Below are positions 1-8,212 of a stretch of 43,738 nucleotides of DNA, piece by piece. The stretch is taken from positions 1 to 43,738 of the forward strand of contig CAYSWK010000008.1 of NCBI GenBank assembly GCA_964434735.1. The letters are read 5' to 3'. The notes beneath the pieces were generated by a model. It was not told the origin of the DNA and ran no database searches. It saw nothing but the letters and a program-made list of their open reading frames with translations. This stretch comes from CAYSWK01 sp964434735 (GTDB taxonomy: Archaea; Micrarchaeota; Micrarchaeia; Anstonellales; Bilamarchaeaceae). Position 1 is the first letter of the stretch. Every line of letters starts with the position of its first letter. The position numbers and the translations under genes were made by a program.

Positions 1-144
1 AACTAGTTTACTTTTTGCAACAGCTGGCTTTGCATCAGCAGGTCTATCCTCTTCCTTCTTCAAATTACCAAAAGGATTTCTGCATGCATCTGCTTGAACA
101 ATTCCAGTAACAGTATTACCTGGATGAACTAAACGTTTTGCCAT
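1..144 (-). CDS. Partial small protein downstream of MoxR-type ATPase
   Basis: The first 48 codons of a gene that runs off the left edge, starting with MAKRLVHPGN at position 144. The start lies one base after the stop of the AAA+ ATPase gene, so the two are almost certainly co-transcribed and translationally coupled. The visible part is polar, with a Lys/Glu/Asp/Ala-rich stretch from about residue 29 (KKEED, then Ala/Pro/Lys), which suggests a flexible tail or linker. There is no signal peptide or membrane segment. I do not recognise a family. MoxR ATPases are usually followed by a VWA-domain partner; nothing visible here resembles one, though the rest of the gene is outside the window. Confidence 0.6.
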   Translation of the reverse strand, partial: MAKRLVHPGNTVTGIVQADACRNPFGNLKKEEDRPADAKPAVAKSKLV

Positions 145-145
145 G

Positions 146-1519
146 TTAATCAACCTCGTAAAATGCTTGTTTTCCGCTAAATGCTGCCTGCGCCTTAGCA
201 ACAAGATTCTTCATGAATGGATGATCAAAATCAGCAAGGCTCATTCCCAAAAGACCTTGAACAGTCAATTGCTTCTTTCCATCAGGAGTTGAATATTCAA
301 CTGGGACGCCACCACTTTCACCAAGCGCTTGCACTGCACTAATGAAGTTAGTCATGCCTTTGATGTCTTTTTGGTAACGATCATACACTTCACCAACAAG
401 AACTTTTGCCAAGTGCAATTCCCTATAGTCTCTACGTGTGTCAGCACCGTGCGCATTCACAAACTTCTCGTTGAAATGTGCCTTGTGCGCAAGTACGTGC
501 GGAAGGACAAAACGCATATGATCAATTGTTGCATCTTCACCTAAAAGCCAGGCAAGTCCTTTTCCATATTGCATTGCGGCCATAATCGAACGAGGACTAA
601 AGGATGTACCTACACAAACCCCTGCAAATTTTTGGTCATGCTGCTCTGGACTAATGCCATCGCCAGCACGTTTTCGACCGAACTGTTCAGAATAGTTGAT
701 TTCGGCAGTAAGCATCATCAAAAGATAATTGAACTCATTTTGTACATTAACGGCATCTATTTCTCCCCTAATTTGTTCTAAATCACCTTGAGTTAACCCT
801 CCCCTTTGCAAACCCTTAAGTGCTGCCTTGAAAGCTGCCGTGTCTTTTTCAAGCTCCTTAAGTGCTGCCAGTACGCCTTGGGGGTTATAAAGGTCCGAAT
901 GCCTTGCTTTAACCAATGTCTCATAATCGAGAACATCCATAGCGTTGTCAAACCCGTGTTCAGTTACTACATCGATACGATCTGAAAACGCAGGAAGCAT
1001 GCCGTTCAGTGCAACATCATGACGCTCATTCATAGTCATGAACGTTGCCTTTTTGCCTTCGTCGCAGTGGCGATTCATATATGTCCAAACGCCAGTATCA
1101 ACACCTTGCAACAATGTTTCCTGAACTTCTATGGGTAAACGGTTGACTTCATCAATAAGCATAAGAGGAAGCAAAAATGATCCTTGCCAGATAACAACTT
1201 CTTTACCGGCATTTAATTTACCTAGATCAAACCTGCCGACAATTTTTTCATCGTACTGCCCTGGATGCCCACGAATTTCTAATTTATCAATAAGGTCATA
1301 CGGAGTGCCTGAGAAAACAGAACCTAATATCTTACTTCCAGTAGTCTTACCCCAACCAGGCTCACCGACACATAGGTGGTTTCTTCCAAGTAAATAGGAA
1401 AGTGCCATCAAAACCCGGTTCGTATGGAACAGCTTGCCGTTTATCCCTTCACCGAGGGGTTCCAAATGTAAATCACCGACTTTTCTTAAGAGAGGGAATA
1501 CCTTCTGACGCATAAGCAT
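146..1519 (-). CDS. MoxR-type AAA+ ATPase
   Basis: 457-aa AAA+ ATPase of the MoxR/RavA type, which couples ATP hydrolysis to remodelling or metal insertion in partner proteins, commonly VWA-domain proteins. Walker A is GEPGWGKT at residues 52-59, Walker B LMLIDEVNR at about 119-127 (D123, E124), sensor 1 is the MTMNE segment (N164), and the LPAFSDR segment at about 175-181 supplies the likely arginine finger. Residues 210-290 form a charged helical insertion that lengthens the protein beyond the common 310-350 aa MoxR size. Two in-frame ATGs lie at the start (MLM); the first is used here. The gene is first in a unit with the partial gene ending at 144. The substrate cannot be told from the sequence. 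Confidence 0.85.
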   Translation of the reverse strand: MLMRQKVFPLLRKVGDLHLEPLGEGINGKLFHTNRVLMALSYLLGRNHLCVGEPGWGKTTGSKILGSVFSGTPYDLIDKLEIRGHPGQYDEKIVGRFDLGKLNAGKEVVIWQGSFLLPLMLIDEVNRLPIEVQETLLQGVDTGVWTYMNRHCDEGKKATFMTMNERHDVALNGMLPAFSDRIDVVTEHGFDNAMDVLDYETLVKARHSDLYNPQGVLAALKELEKDTAAFKAALKGLQRGGLTQGDLEQIRGEIDAVNVQNEFNYLLMMLTAEINYSEQFGRKRAGDGISPEQHDQKFAGVCVGTSFSPRSIMAAMQYGKGLAWLLGEDATIDHMRFVLPHVLAHKAHFNEKFVNAHGADTRRDYRELHLAKVLVGEVYDRYQKDIKGMTNFISAVQALGESGGVPVEYSTPDGKKQLTVQGLLGMSLADFDHPFMKNLVAKAQAAFSGKQAFYEVD

Positions 1520-1550
1520 ATGAAATCACTTAAATATATTTAGCAACACA

Positions 1551-1562
1551 CCTTTAAATACC
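1551..1562 (-). promoter_or_regulatory. TATA-like element upstream of the MoxR-type gene
   Basis: Read on the minus strand this is GGTATTTAAAGG, a good archaeal TATA match, centred about 37 nt upstream of the ATG at 1519. A second AT block (AAATATATTT, 1532-1541) lies too close to the start to be the TATA of a leaderless transcript, so a short leader of about 10 nt is expected. The rest of the 152-nt intergenic region to 1671 holds nothing else I can name. Confidence 0.35.
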
Positions 1563-1671
1563 CTTCTTTTCCCACTAAAAATAACATTTTAACGAATTAT
1601 AAGGCAGAAGCTATTTTATGTCGCACAAAAACCAAAAAACGAAGGGTATCCAGGCAGCTTCTTTTAATTTC

Positions 1672-2139
1672 CTATTTTTTCTTCTTCAACTGGCTTTGAA
1701 GCATATCAAGCAAGGTCGGTTCCCTGAACTTCTCAGTTGCCATGCCTGCAGAAGAGCCGACTTCCTTTGTTTTTACGACCAAATGGATGCCGAGTTCCTT
1801 CTCCAGTTTGCGCGCAACCTTAAAATCCGGCTTGAATTTTTCCTTTTCGATGTGATCCAATCCGCCTTCGGTTTCGTTGATCTTGTGCCCCAACTCCTTG
1901 AGTGAAAGGCCTTTGCGTTCACGCGCATTCTTAATGGCCTTGCCCCAGCCTTCGATGACTTCCTCAATTTCCTGAGGGATTTGAGTAGAAACGACAGTCT
2001 GCTTACCGACGTCATCAGTACGTATCCTGCTTACGGGCCTGCCGTGGAATGAGCATGACCTGCATACGTTAAGTTTTGCACCTTCAATAAGATTTACTGC
2101 AATCGCTTCGTGACGTCCGCATACTTCGCACATTTCCAT
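1672..2139 (-). CDS. Multiprotein bridging factor MBF1, zinc ribbon plus HTH
   Basis: 155-aa archaeal MBF1-type protein. The N-terminus carries a zinc ribbon with C4-x2-C7 and C26-x2-C29; a short linker follows, and residues about 62-120 form an XRE-type helix-turn-helix in the usual MBF1 arrangement (IKNARERKGLS, KELGHKINE, IEKEKFKPD). A basic tail ends in KKKK. In archaea MBF1 associates with ribosomes and basal transcription; its exact function is not settled. Length and architecture match the family. The gene is preceded by a 71-nt spacer holding a 10-bp palindrome (2168-2177, TACTATAGTA) 29-38 nt upstream of the ATG, which overlaps the expected TATA position and may be just the promoter. 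Confidence 0.9.
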   Translation of the reverse strand: MEMCEVCGRHEAIAVNLIEGAKLNVCRSCSFHGRPVSRIRTDDVGKQTVVSTQIPQEIEEVIEGWGKAIKNARERKGLSLKELGHKINETEGGLDHIEKEKFKPDFKVARKLEKELGIHLVVKTKEVGSSAGMATEKFREPTLLDMLQSQLKKKK

Positions 2140-2210
2140 AAGGCTCGACCTGTTGTAAGAATAATAGTACTATAGTAGGGAGTGCATTTCTTATACATTA
2201 TTGTTAAGGC

Positions 2211-3593
2211 TTACCTAAACAACCAAGGTACAAAATTCATGATAAAGGCAACAAGCGTAAGATACATGATGGCGCTTAAAACCCGTTTGTGCTTCAAATT
2301 GATTTCAAGCATCCGGTACCCATCAAAGAACGGCAGTGGAAGAAGATTGATCGAACCGATGATAAAGTTAAGCACAAAGGCAAGCCCAAGCAAGGTATAG
2401 ATAAAACCCAGGAAAGGAACGGTGAATTTTGTTGCAACTGTGTTCTTTCCAATAGAAGTGATTGAAACTCCAATACGGCCATTAGAATCTGTTTTCAATT
2501 CCCGGTTTCCGGTATCGGTCGCTATAGTTATTGTTTGGTTCGCACCAATTGACTTCTTGGCATCTGCAAGTTCTGCAATGGTCAGGGTTTGAATCCCATT
2601 GACTGAGTAAATAACCGTTCCTGCTTCAAGTGAACTTCCTTGTGCGGGAAGCACCAAAAGTCCCGTATCACGAAAATCCTGTGTGGTGCTAAACATCACA
2701 AACCAACATGCAAACAAGACAATACACGTAAGAAAATTGGCCGCCGTACCTGCAATAATGACCCTACTTTGGGGAATTGCTGGTGCTTTTTTAAGTTCAA
2801 CCTCATCCGGTTCAACAAAGGCACCGATAGGAATAACCCCAAACAACACAAGTCCTGAAGACTTCACTGGAATTTTCCCAATACGGGCTAAGATGGCGTG
2901 CGCACTCTCATGAACTACTAAAATAATAGCAAGTGCTGCAATTCCTTCAAACAACGGAAGGTTGATTCCTGGAAGAAGGAACGTTCCACCAGGCTGGGTA
3001 TTTTGTATGGCTTTTGTTCCGTAGATAAAAGTGCTTATCAATGCAGAAATAACCATGGCGCCATAGATCCACATTCCCAAAAGAAGGATAAGGAATAATC
3101 CGCCGCACAAAAGCAATGCCAAATAGATATAGAAAAGATAGGGGATGGTGATTCCCTCGCTTTGCCCTTGAGGCGCAGCCTGTGAGTCAAACCCAAGCAC
3201 CGATTGAAGGACAGGCGCAACAAACGGCGCAATCACGTACATAATAATTCCAAGTGCAGCAAACCCGCCAATTACTGTAGAAAGCCGTACGTGCTTACGC
3301 ATAAGGAAAAAACTCAACAGCCCATAGGCAAGCACCACGTTACAGTCTGCCAAATACGTTGCAACCCTTGAAAATCTCTTTGCTAAGGATTCTATGATTT
3401 CAAGGCCCTTTTGGCTTCGTAAAAGCATCAATCCCCATTCGCCGTTTATGTTGAGGCGCTTTGAAATGAAAATGCCGACAATGACCATTTCGCCTATTCC
3501 AAGGATTGCCTTGAGGAAACCCGGGATAGGTGCGTTAATGATGCCGTACAAGACGGCGTAGGCAATAAGAGTAATAATACCAAGAACGATCAT
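2211..3593 (-). CDS. Site-2-protease-like membrane metalloprotease (M50)
   Basis: 460-aa polytopic protein of the S2P/M50 intramembrane zinc protease family. The zinc motif HESAH sits at residues 228-232 inside a hydrophobic helix, and the second conserved motif (NLLPLPFFDG, 416-425; Asp424 the third ligand) lies in a C-terminal membrane helix. Between them, residues about 310-380 look like a PDZ domain (GSSLEAG, VIYSVNG), as in many archaeal S2P proteins. The N-terminal 200 residues contain about five further membrane segments not shared with minimal S2Ps. S2Ps cleave membrane-bound substrates, often anti-sigma factors in bacteria; the archaeal substrate is unknown. Same strand as MBF1 but separated by 71 nt with its own start region. 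Confidence 0.88.
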   Translation of the reverse strand: MIVLGIITLIAYAVLYGIINAPIPGFLKAILGIGEMVIVGIFISKRLNINGEWGLMLLRSQKGLEIIESLAKRFSRVATYLADCNVVLAYGLLSFFLMRKHVRLSTVIGGFAALGIIMYVIAPFVAPVLQSVLGFDSQAAPQGQSEGITIPYLFYIYLALLLCGGLFLILLLGMWIYGAMVISALISTFIYGTKAIQNTQPGGTFLLPGINLPLFEGIAALAIILVVHESAHAILARIGKIPVKSSGLVLFGVIPIGAFVEPDEVELKKAPAIPQSRVIIAGTAANFLTCIVLFACWFVMFSTTQDFRDTGLLVLPAQGSSLEAGTVIYSVNGIQTLTIAELADAKKSIGANQTITIATDTGNRELKTDSNGRIGVSITSIGKNTVATKFTVPFLGFIYTLLGLAFVLNFIIGSINLLPLPFFDGYRMLEINLKHKRVLSAIMYLTLVAFIMNFVPWLFR

Positions 3594-3681
3594 ACGCGTA
3601 TTTCACACCGGCTCTTTTTATTGGTTTTGAATTTGGAAGGAAATTGCCAGAACCAAAAAGAAAGAGAAGAGTGAGAACAAA

Positions 3682-4902
3682 CTAAAGTGTCTTGTCTGCA
3701 GTTGCTTGGACAGATGTACCTGCTTCGTTGGCAGTTGCACTCTTTAACGAGCTGAAACGCCTTTCCTGTTGCCCGACAAGGGTTTGGACTACCTCTGCGC
3801 TTTCCTTAAGGGCAGTAGTAAGTTTAAGCAACTTGTCTTGAAGACGGGGAATTTCTGCATTCAAGTGCTTTTTGAGGTTCTTTTCATCAAGTTTTGCGCG
3901 TTTATATTTCTTTTTTCTTGAAAGAACGCCCGAAACAAGTGAGATGGCTGCTGCACCTGCAAAGAAAATGGCAGGCACCGGGAATAACGGGGTTGCAAGC
4001 AACGTAAAGGCACCAACAACACCAAATGCCGTTCCTCCGATAAGGGATTTTTTAAGAGTACGGTTGAAACGTTCGGACTCTTGTGCATCAAAACGCTCCT
4101 GTTTTTCATCCTCCTCTGCTTCCAGGGAACTTAAAAGATGCGTAACGCAGCGTGTGGCTTCCTCTTTTTGTGCTGAAAGTTCTGATTGAGCCCTAAAAAA
4201 TTCTTGTTCCCGTACCAAAAGGCCTTGATACTCTGAATGGGCTTTAAGCTTTGCCACAATGCCCGCTTCATAGATTTTTTCAGCATAATCTTGTGCTTGA
4301 AGCCGTGACAAAGCCGCTCTTAGCTTGGCACCCAATGGCTCAAGCATATCTCGAGTAAAATACTTTCGTATGCCAAGAGAATTCACAATACCGCCAGGAC
4401 AATCATACCATGAACTTACTAATTTTATGGCTGTCGAAATACGGGCAAGATCGTAGGTTTCAATAATAACATCTACATTAAGTGCCCAAACCAAATCCTG
4501 AATTTTAGAAGTGCTAAGAGTATAGCTGTGATGAGTCATACCTGTTAACCGCAAGGCTTCCTGCCGTGATTTTTTTTCATCAGATTCGATTTTTGATCTT
4601 TCAAATATGACTTTGTCCCTTTTGCGTTCTGCTTCTTCAATAGACGACTGCAATCGTGCAAGCGTATCTAAAGCCTCAAGTGCTTTTCGTGCATCTGCAA
4701 GCTTTCCTGAAACGTCCTTAACTTCGGCACCTAAGGTCTCAACGGCCGAATTCATTGCAATCAAAGCAGGGTCTTTTTCTAAAGCAAGGCCAAGTGCATT
4801 TGAACGAACGATCGCTAACGAGGTGTCCTGTCCGCTTTGAACAGGCGGCCTACGAACTGCTTGAATAAAACGAGCGGATTTTCTAAGAGTAGAATGAGTC
4901 AT
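3682..4902 (-). CDS. Coiled-coil protein with a membrane hairpin, unknown function
   Basis: 406-aa protein I cannot assign to a named family. Residues about 50-115 are coiled-coil (EVKDVSGKLADARKALEALD, then an Arg/Lys/Glu-rich stretch) and a second coiled-coil covers about 205-285. Two closely spaced hydrophobic segments at about 293-333 (start SLIGGTAFGVVGAF) form a likely membrane hairpin, followed directly by basic RKKKYKRAK and a third coiled-coil to about residue 380. The architecture, long helices around a short hairpin, resembles membrane-shaping or scaffold proteins, but that is only structural analogy. The gene stands alone, with 88 nt to the protease upstream and 53 nt to ribD. Confidence 0.7.
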   Translation of the reverse strand: MTHSTLRKSARFIQAVRRPPVQSGQDTSLAIVRSNALGLALEKDPALIAMNSAVETLGAEVKDVSGKLADARKALEALDTLARLQSSIEEAERKRDKVIFERSKIESDEKKSRQEALRLTGMTHHSYTLSTSKIQDLVWALNVDVIIETYDLARISTAIKLVSSWYDCPGGIVNSLGIRKYFTRDMLEPLGAKLRAALSRLQAQDYAEKIYEAGIVAKLKAHSEYQGLLVREQEFFRAQSELSAQKEEATRCVTHLLSSLEAEEDEKQERFDAQESERFNRTLKKSLIGGTAFGVVGAFTLLATPLFPVPAIFFAGAAAISLVSGVLSRKKKYKRAKLDEKNLKKHLNAEIPRLQDKLLKLTTALKESAEVVQTLVGQQERRFSSLKSATANEAGTSVQATADKTL

Positions 4903-4955
4903 AAGATATCTAAGCTGACAACAGTTTATAAAGTTATTTTTTATGGATTTATGTG

Positions 4956-6020
4956 CTAAAAATACCCGCTCAACAAGACATTATCCTGCACTTTGCGAAT
5001 AGAGATATTCTTGAGAGTAAGTGCATCCTTCATCTTCTCAACTCCTTTGCCCTCAAAGGCGCTTTTGCCGGCGCCTAGAATAGTACCTGCAATAAAGAAA
5101 TTGCCCTTATTGATAAGCCCTTCATCCAAAAGTGCGCTTGCAATCTCGCTTCCGCCCTCAACCATGACGGAGGTAATATCCTGTGCACCCAAAAGCTCAA
5201 ACAACTGCTTCAAATCAACGCGTTCATCGCCGCATTCAAGGACTTCAACGCCAAGCGATTCAAGCTGCTTTTTCTTTGATTCCTCAAAATGGGAGCTGCA
5301 AGCAACAATCCGACGTGCCCCGGGCAAAAGCGCGCGTGCATGAAGCGGGATACGTAAATGTGAATCAACGATAATACGGATAGGCTGGTGACCTCCTGCT
5401 TTCCTGCACGTAAGCTTTGCATCGTCAACTATAGCTGTATTAACGCCGACCATAACTGCGTCATACTCGCTTCTCCAGGAATGAACAAGCGCATGCGCCT
5501 GCCGATTGGAAATGTATTTTGAATCCCCTGTTTTAGTTGCGATACGTCCATCCAACGTCATTGCCAATTTAAGCATGACAAAAGGCTTTTTGGCCCGTAT
5601 CCAATGAAAAAATGCCTCGTTGATTTCAATGCATTCTGGATCATTTACAACACGAACACCAATTCCCTTTGACTGAAGCTGCTCAACACCTTCCACTTTG
5701 GGATTCTGGTCAAGGCACCCGATCACCACATGCCGGATACCTGATGCAATGATTGCTGAAGTGCACGGGGGGGTTCGTTTATCATGATGTGAACAGGGCT
5801 CAAGCGTAACGTAAAGAGTCGCACCTTCAAGGAGTTTTTTATTGGAAACCGAATCAAGGGCAACAATTTCGGCATGGTTTTCACCGGCCGCATGGTGATA
5901 TCCTTCGCCAATAATTTTTCCATCCTTAACAATAACTGCACCGACACGAGGATTAGGAGAAGGATGTGATTTTTTTGCCAAAGTAATGGCACGTGAAAGG
6001 AACGTTATATCTGTATCCAT
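4956..6020 (-). CDS. ribD: Bifunctional riboflavin deaminase-reductase RibD
   Basis: 354-aa bifunctional enzyme for the second and third steps of riboflavin synthesis: deamination of the pyrimidine amine and reduction of its ribosyl side chain with NADPH. The deaminase domain (1-140) shows the zinc site H49-A-E51 with C76 and C86 in the PC...TPPC pattern. The reductase domain (from about 145) opens with KPFVMLKLAMTLDGRIAT and ends near LLSGYF. The start at 6020 is chosen because its ATG shares one base with the ribA stop (TGATG), typical translational coupling; an upstream in-frame ATG at 6032 would overlap ribA by 13 nt. It is the last gene of the rib operon. Fused RibD is the bacterial arrangement, whereas many archaea use separate enzymes, so transfer is plausible. 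Confidence 0.93.
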   Translation of the reverse strand: MDTDITFLSRAITLAKKSHPSPNPRVGAVIVKDGKIIGEGYHHAAGENHAEIVALDSVSNKKLLEGATLYVTLEPCSHHDKRTPPCTSAIIASGIRHVVIGCLDQNPKVEGVEQLQSKGIGVRVVNDPECIEINEAFFHWIRAKKPFVMLKLAMTLDGRIATKTGDSKYISNRQAHALVHSWRSEYDAVMVGVNTAIVDDAKLTCRKAGGHQPIRIIVDSHLRIPLHARALLPGARRIVACSSHFEESKKKQLESLGVEVLECGDERVDLKQLFELLGAQDITSVMVEGGSEIASALLDEGLINKGNFFIAGTILGAGKSAFEGKGVEKMKDALTLKNISIRKVQDNVLLSGYF

Positions 6021-6592
6021 CAGTCCACCCAATGATTCATCTTATCCTTTTTGGTTGCAAGGTATTTTGAGTTGTACTTCGTTTTTAGAACATGAAGCGG
6101 AATGCGCTTAACAATACGTATGCCGTGGCGCTCCAAATCCGCAACCTTTTCAGGGTTATTAGTAAGCAAATTTACTGAGGAGATTTTAAAATGTGAAAGA
6201 ATCTCTGCGGCATCTTTGTAATCTCTTAAATCATCACCAAACCCAAGCGCCTCATTTGCCTCAAGCGTATCCAGTCCCCTATCCTGCAAAGCGTACGCCT
6301 TGATCTTGTTTGCAAGTCCTATGCCTCTCCCTTCCTGGTCAAGATAAATAATCATCCCGCCGTTTTTTGCACAGTATGTCATTGATTTCTCAAGCTGGCC
6401 GCGACAATCGCAACGCAAAGAGCAGAGTGCGTCGCCAGTCTGGCATTTGGAATGGACACGCACATTCATGGATGAAGCAACCTCCCCTTTTACAAGTGCC
6501 AGGTGCTCGGCACCTTCGGTGCCCAAAAACGAGTACACTTCAAATTCCCCAAAAAGAGTTGGAAGCTTGGCGTTTGCAACGAATCGTACCAT
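6020..6592 (-). CDS. ribA: GTP cyclohydrolase II RibA
   Basis: 190-aa GTP cyclohydrolase II, which opens GTP to 2,5-diamino-6-ribosylamino-pyrimidinone phosphate, formate and pyrophosphate. The zinc ligands C50, C61 and C63 occur in the expected SKCQTGDALCSLRCDC context, followed by DQEGRGIGL (phosphate/GTP site) and TNNPEK. Length is normal for the stand-alone enzyme. It is the bacterial-type cyclohydrolase, not the archaeal GTP cyclohydrolase III (ArfA). It lies two bases downstream of the ribC-ribH fusion and overlaps ribD by one base. Confidence 0.95.
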   Translation of the reverse strand: MVRFVANAKLPTLFGEFEVYSFLGTEGAEHLALVKGEVASSMNVRVHSKCQTGDALCSLRCDCRGQLEKSMTYCAKNGGMIIYLDQEGRGIGLANKIKAYALQDRGLDTLEANEALGFGDDLRDYKDAAEILSHFKISSVNLLTNNPEKVADLERHGIRIVKRIPLHVLKTKYNSKYLATKKDKMNHWVD

Positions 6593-6594
6593 AA

Positions 6595-7539
6595 TTATCC
6601 TTTAAGCCGTTCAATAGTAGTAAGCACTGCATCACACGCACGAATCGCGTACTCTTCTGCACGGCTGCTTGCATGCTCGTAGGTAGCGCCGGGCCCAATG
6701 ACTCCAAATGATATAGGTTTTTTTGATGCAAGCGAAAGAGCAGTAAGGCCGTTCGCGCACGCATGCGCGATCACTTCATCATGAAGCGTGTCGCCTTTTA
6801 CAATGGCACCAAGCGCGATTGCACCATCCCACTGTTTTGAAGTTAATTCCTTTTTGATAAGAAGGGGCAAGTCATACGTGCCAGGTGCATGCACAACTTT
6901 CACGTTGCAACGCTTGTTCTCAAGATAACGCATGGCGTGGCGCTCCATGATTTCGGTAATTTCACGGTTGAATTCCGCAACTGCAATCACGATTGAGTGG
7001 CGAGATACAAACGGACGCAATTCCCCTTCATTCTCAGCGCCTTGCCGTATCCCTTGACCGGCATGCAATTCAAGGGAATTGCCCTGGCACAACGCAACGG
7101 CGTTGTGAGTATGCTTTCGAACGCGGTTTTGAAAAAGACCATAAAGCTCCTTGGGACTCCATGCCTCGTTTTCATGGACAAAAACTTCAATGATATGCTT
7201 GTTTGTTGCCAATTTTGCCGTTTGAATTGCTAATGAGGCCTCATGCGCACATTGCTCATCGATAGGCATTCCTCCGACCATCCCAAGCGCGAGAACAATA
7301 TCGCACTTTTCAAGCTCCAAAAGACGCTTACATTCAACAGCCAAATCCTTAATCCCAGGAACAGTGCGACGAAGATAGGTAACTTCCGGATAACGCTTAA
7401 GTTCGTCAAGTGCAATGCTTCCCATGTTGACCCGCGCAAAGGTAGTGTCAACAACACCTACTTTAACGCTCTTTTTGGCATGTGATGAAATATCAAGTGA
7501 ACTTTTGATCTTCCCTTTAGATTTTGTTTTTCGTACCAT
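6595..7539 (-). CDS. Riboflavin synthase (archaeal RibC) fused to lumazine synthase (RibH)
   Basis: 314-aa two-domain protein. Residues about 24-170 match archaeal riboflavin synthase: VGVVDTTFARVNMG at the start, RRTVPGIKDLAVEC, CAHEASL, and KHIIEVFVHE. Residues about 182-314 are a complete 6,7-dimethyl-8-ribityllumazine synthase (AVAEFN, HAPGTYDLP, GAIVKGDTLHDE, with H253 as the likely catalytic base). The domains are homologous in fold and act one after the other: lumazine synthase makes the compound that riboflavin synthase dismutates, giving riboflavin and regenerating the lumazine synthase substrate. The ATG at 7539 is chosen; a GTG at 7548 with a closer AAGGA is an alternative. The start overlaps the end of ribB by 23 nt. 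Confidence 0.9.
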   Translation of the reverse strand: MVRKTKSKGKIKSSLDISSHAKKSVKVGVVDTTFARVNMGSIALDELKRYPEVTYLRRTVPGIKDLAVECKRLLELEKCDIVLALGMVGGMPIDEQCAHEASLAIQTAKLATNKHIIEVFVHENEAWSPKELYGLFQNRVRKHTHNAVALCQGNSLELHAGQGIRQGAENEGELRPFVSRHSIVIAVAEFNREITEIMERHAMRYLENKRCNVKVVHAPGTYDLPLLIKKELTSKQWDGAIALGAIVKGDTLHDEVIAHACANGLTALSLASKKPISFGVIGPGATYEHASSRAEEYAIRACDAVLTTIERLKG

Positions 7540-8158
7540 AGATTTCACTTCCTTCTATACATATAATATTGTTTGCCTTTGCAAAGTCCTGCGCCTGTTT
7601 TTTCGTCAATGCTCGTCCTTCCCCAAGCATCTCACATAAAACGACGCATTGGGTAATCCCTGCCTGTTTTGCAAGCTCAACGGCCAGTTCCGTATGGCCT
7701 TTTCGGTTTTCTATTCCCCGTGAAACACAAACAGGCAAATGTCCCGGTGTCCTGAAGTTTTTTTCAAACAACTCGCGCCTATTCTGAACATGGAATAATT
7801 TTTCAAACTCAACCACTGCCAAAGAACGATCGTTGTCTGTTACGCCCGTATGCGCATTCACATGATTAAGTGGAAGGGAATAGGGTGGAGGATCAGCATA
7901 ATTTGTTTTTACGTACGCATTCTTGACGCCGTGGACACGGAATATATCTGCAAGGTAAGGTATGGAAAGCTCATGTGCAATTTCACCCGAAATGGCAAGT
8001 ACGATGCTTCCGCCTGCGTTTTTTCGTAAGTAATAATTTTTCTTGGAATCGTATGTTGCCGCATGAAAAATAATATCCGCTTCACCTTCACGAGTTTCCG
8101 AATCGTAAAGAACAACCGGCTCGCCGCGTGCAAGGGCAGCACCTGCTTTTTGGATCAT
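7517..8158 (-). CDS. ribB: 3,4-dihydroxy-2-butanone 4-phosphate synthase RibB
   Basis: 213-aa enzyme converting ribulose 5-phosphate to dihydroxybutanone phosphate, the four-carbon substrate of lumazine synthase. Diagnostic segments are YDSETREGEADIIF (18-31, the acidic metal/substrate loop), HVNAHTGVTDNDRS in the middle, RTPGHLPVC and GHTELAVELAK toward the C-terminus. Length fits the stand-alone enzyme with no fused GTP cyclohydrolase. It is the first gene of the four-gene riboflavin operon. The start at 8158 is supported by a TATA about 24-31 nt upstream, which would give a leaderless mRNA. Confidence 0.94.
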   Translation of the reverse strand: MIQKAGAALARGEPVVLYDSETREGEADIIFHAATYDSKKNYYLRKNAGGSIVLAISGEIAHELSIPYLADIFRVHGVKNAYVKTNYADPPPYSLPLNHVNAHTGVTDNDRSLAVVEFEKLFHVQNRRELFEKNFRTPGHLPVCVSRGIENRKGHTELAVELAKQAGITQCVVLCEMLGEGRALTKKQAQDFAKANNIICIEGSEIYGTKNKI

Positions 8159-8194
8159 AGTATACTAATGAATAAATTACTATAAAAAGAGTAA
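8158..8194 (-). promoter_or_regulatory. ribB promoter with palindromes over TATA and start site
   Basis: On the minus strand a TTTTTATA element (8181-8188) lies 24-31 nt upstream of the ribB ATG, the spacing for a leaderless archaeal mRNA. It is enclosed by an inverted repeat TTACT (8177-8181) / AGTAA (8190-8194). A perfect 10-bp palindrome TAGTATACTA (8158-8167) covers the predicted transcription start and touches the start codon. The placement is that of a repressor site. Archaeal riboflavin genes are often controlled by the kinase-regulator RbkR, but that gene is not in the window, so the link is inference. Confidence 0.45.
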
Positions 8195-8212
8195 CTACAA
8201 AAAAATGAGTAA

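Noticed and set aside
1131..1397. Plus-strand open frame opposite the MoxR-type ATPase
   Set aside because: It is an antisense frame of a gene with clear Walker motifs, and its translation has no recognisable composition or start signal.
2168..2177. TACTATAGTA palindrome upstream of MBF1 as an operator
   Set aside because: It overlaps the expected TATA position and short AT palindromes of this kind are frequent, so on its own it is not good evidence of a regulator site.
8159..8212. FMN riboswitch upstream of the riboflavin operon
   Set aside because: The spacer is about 54 nt, much shorter than an RFN element, and the operon appears leaderless.
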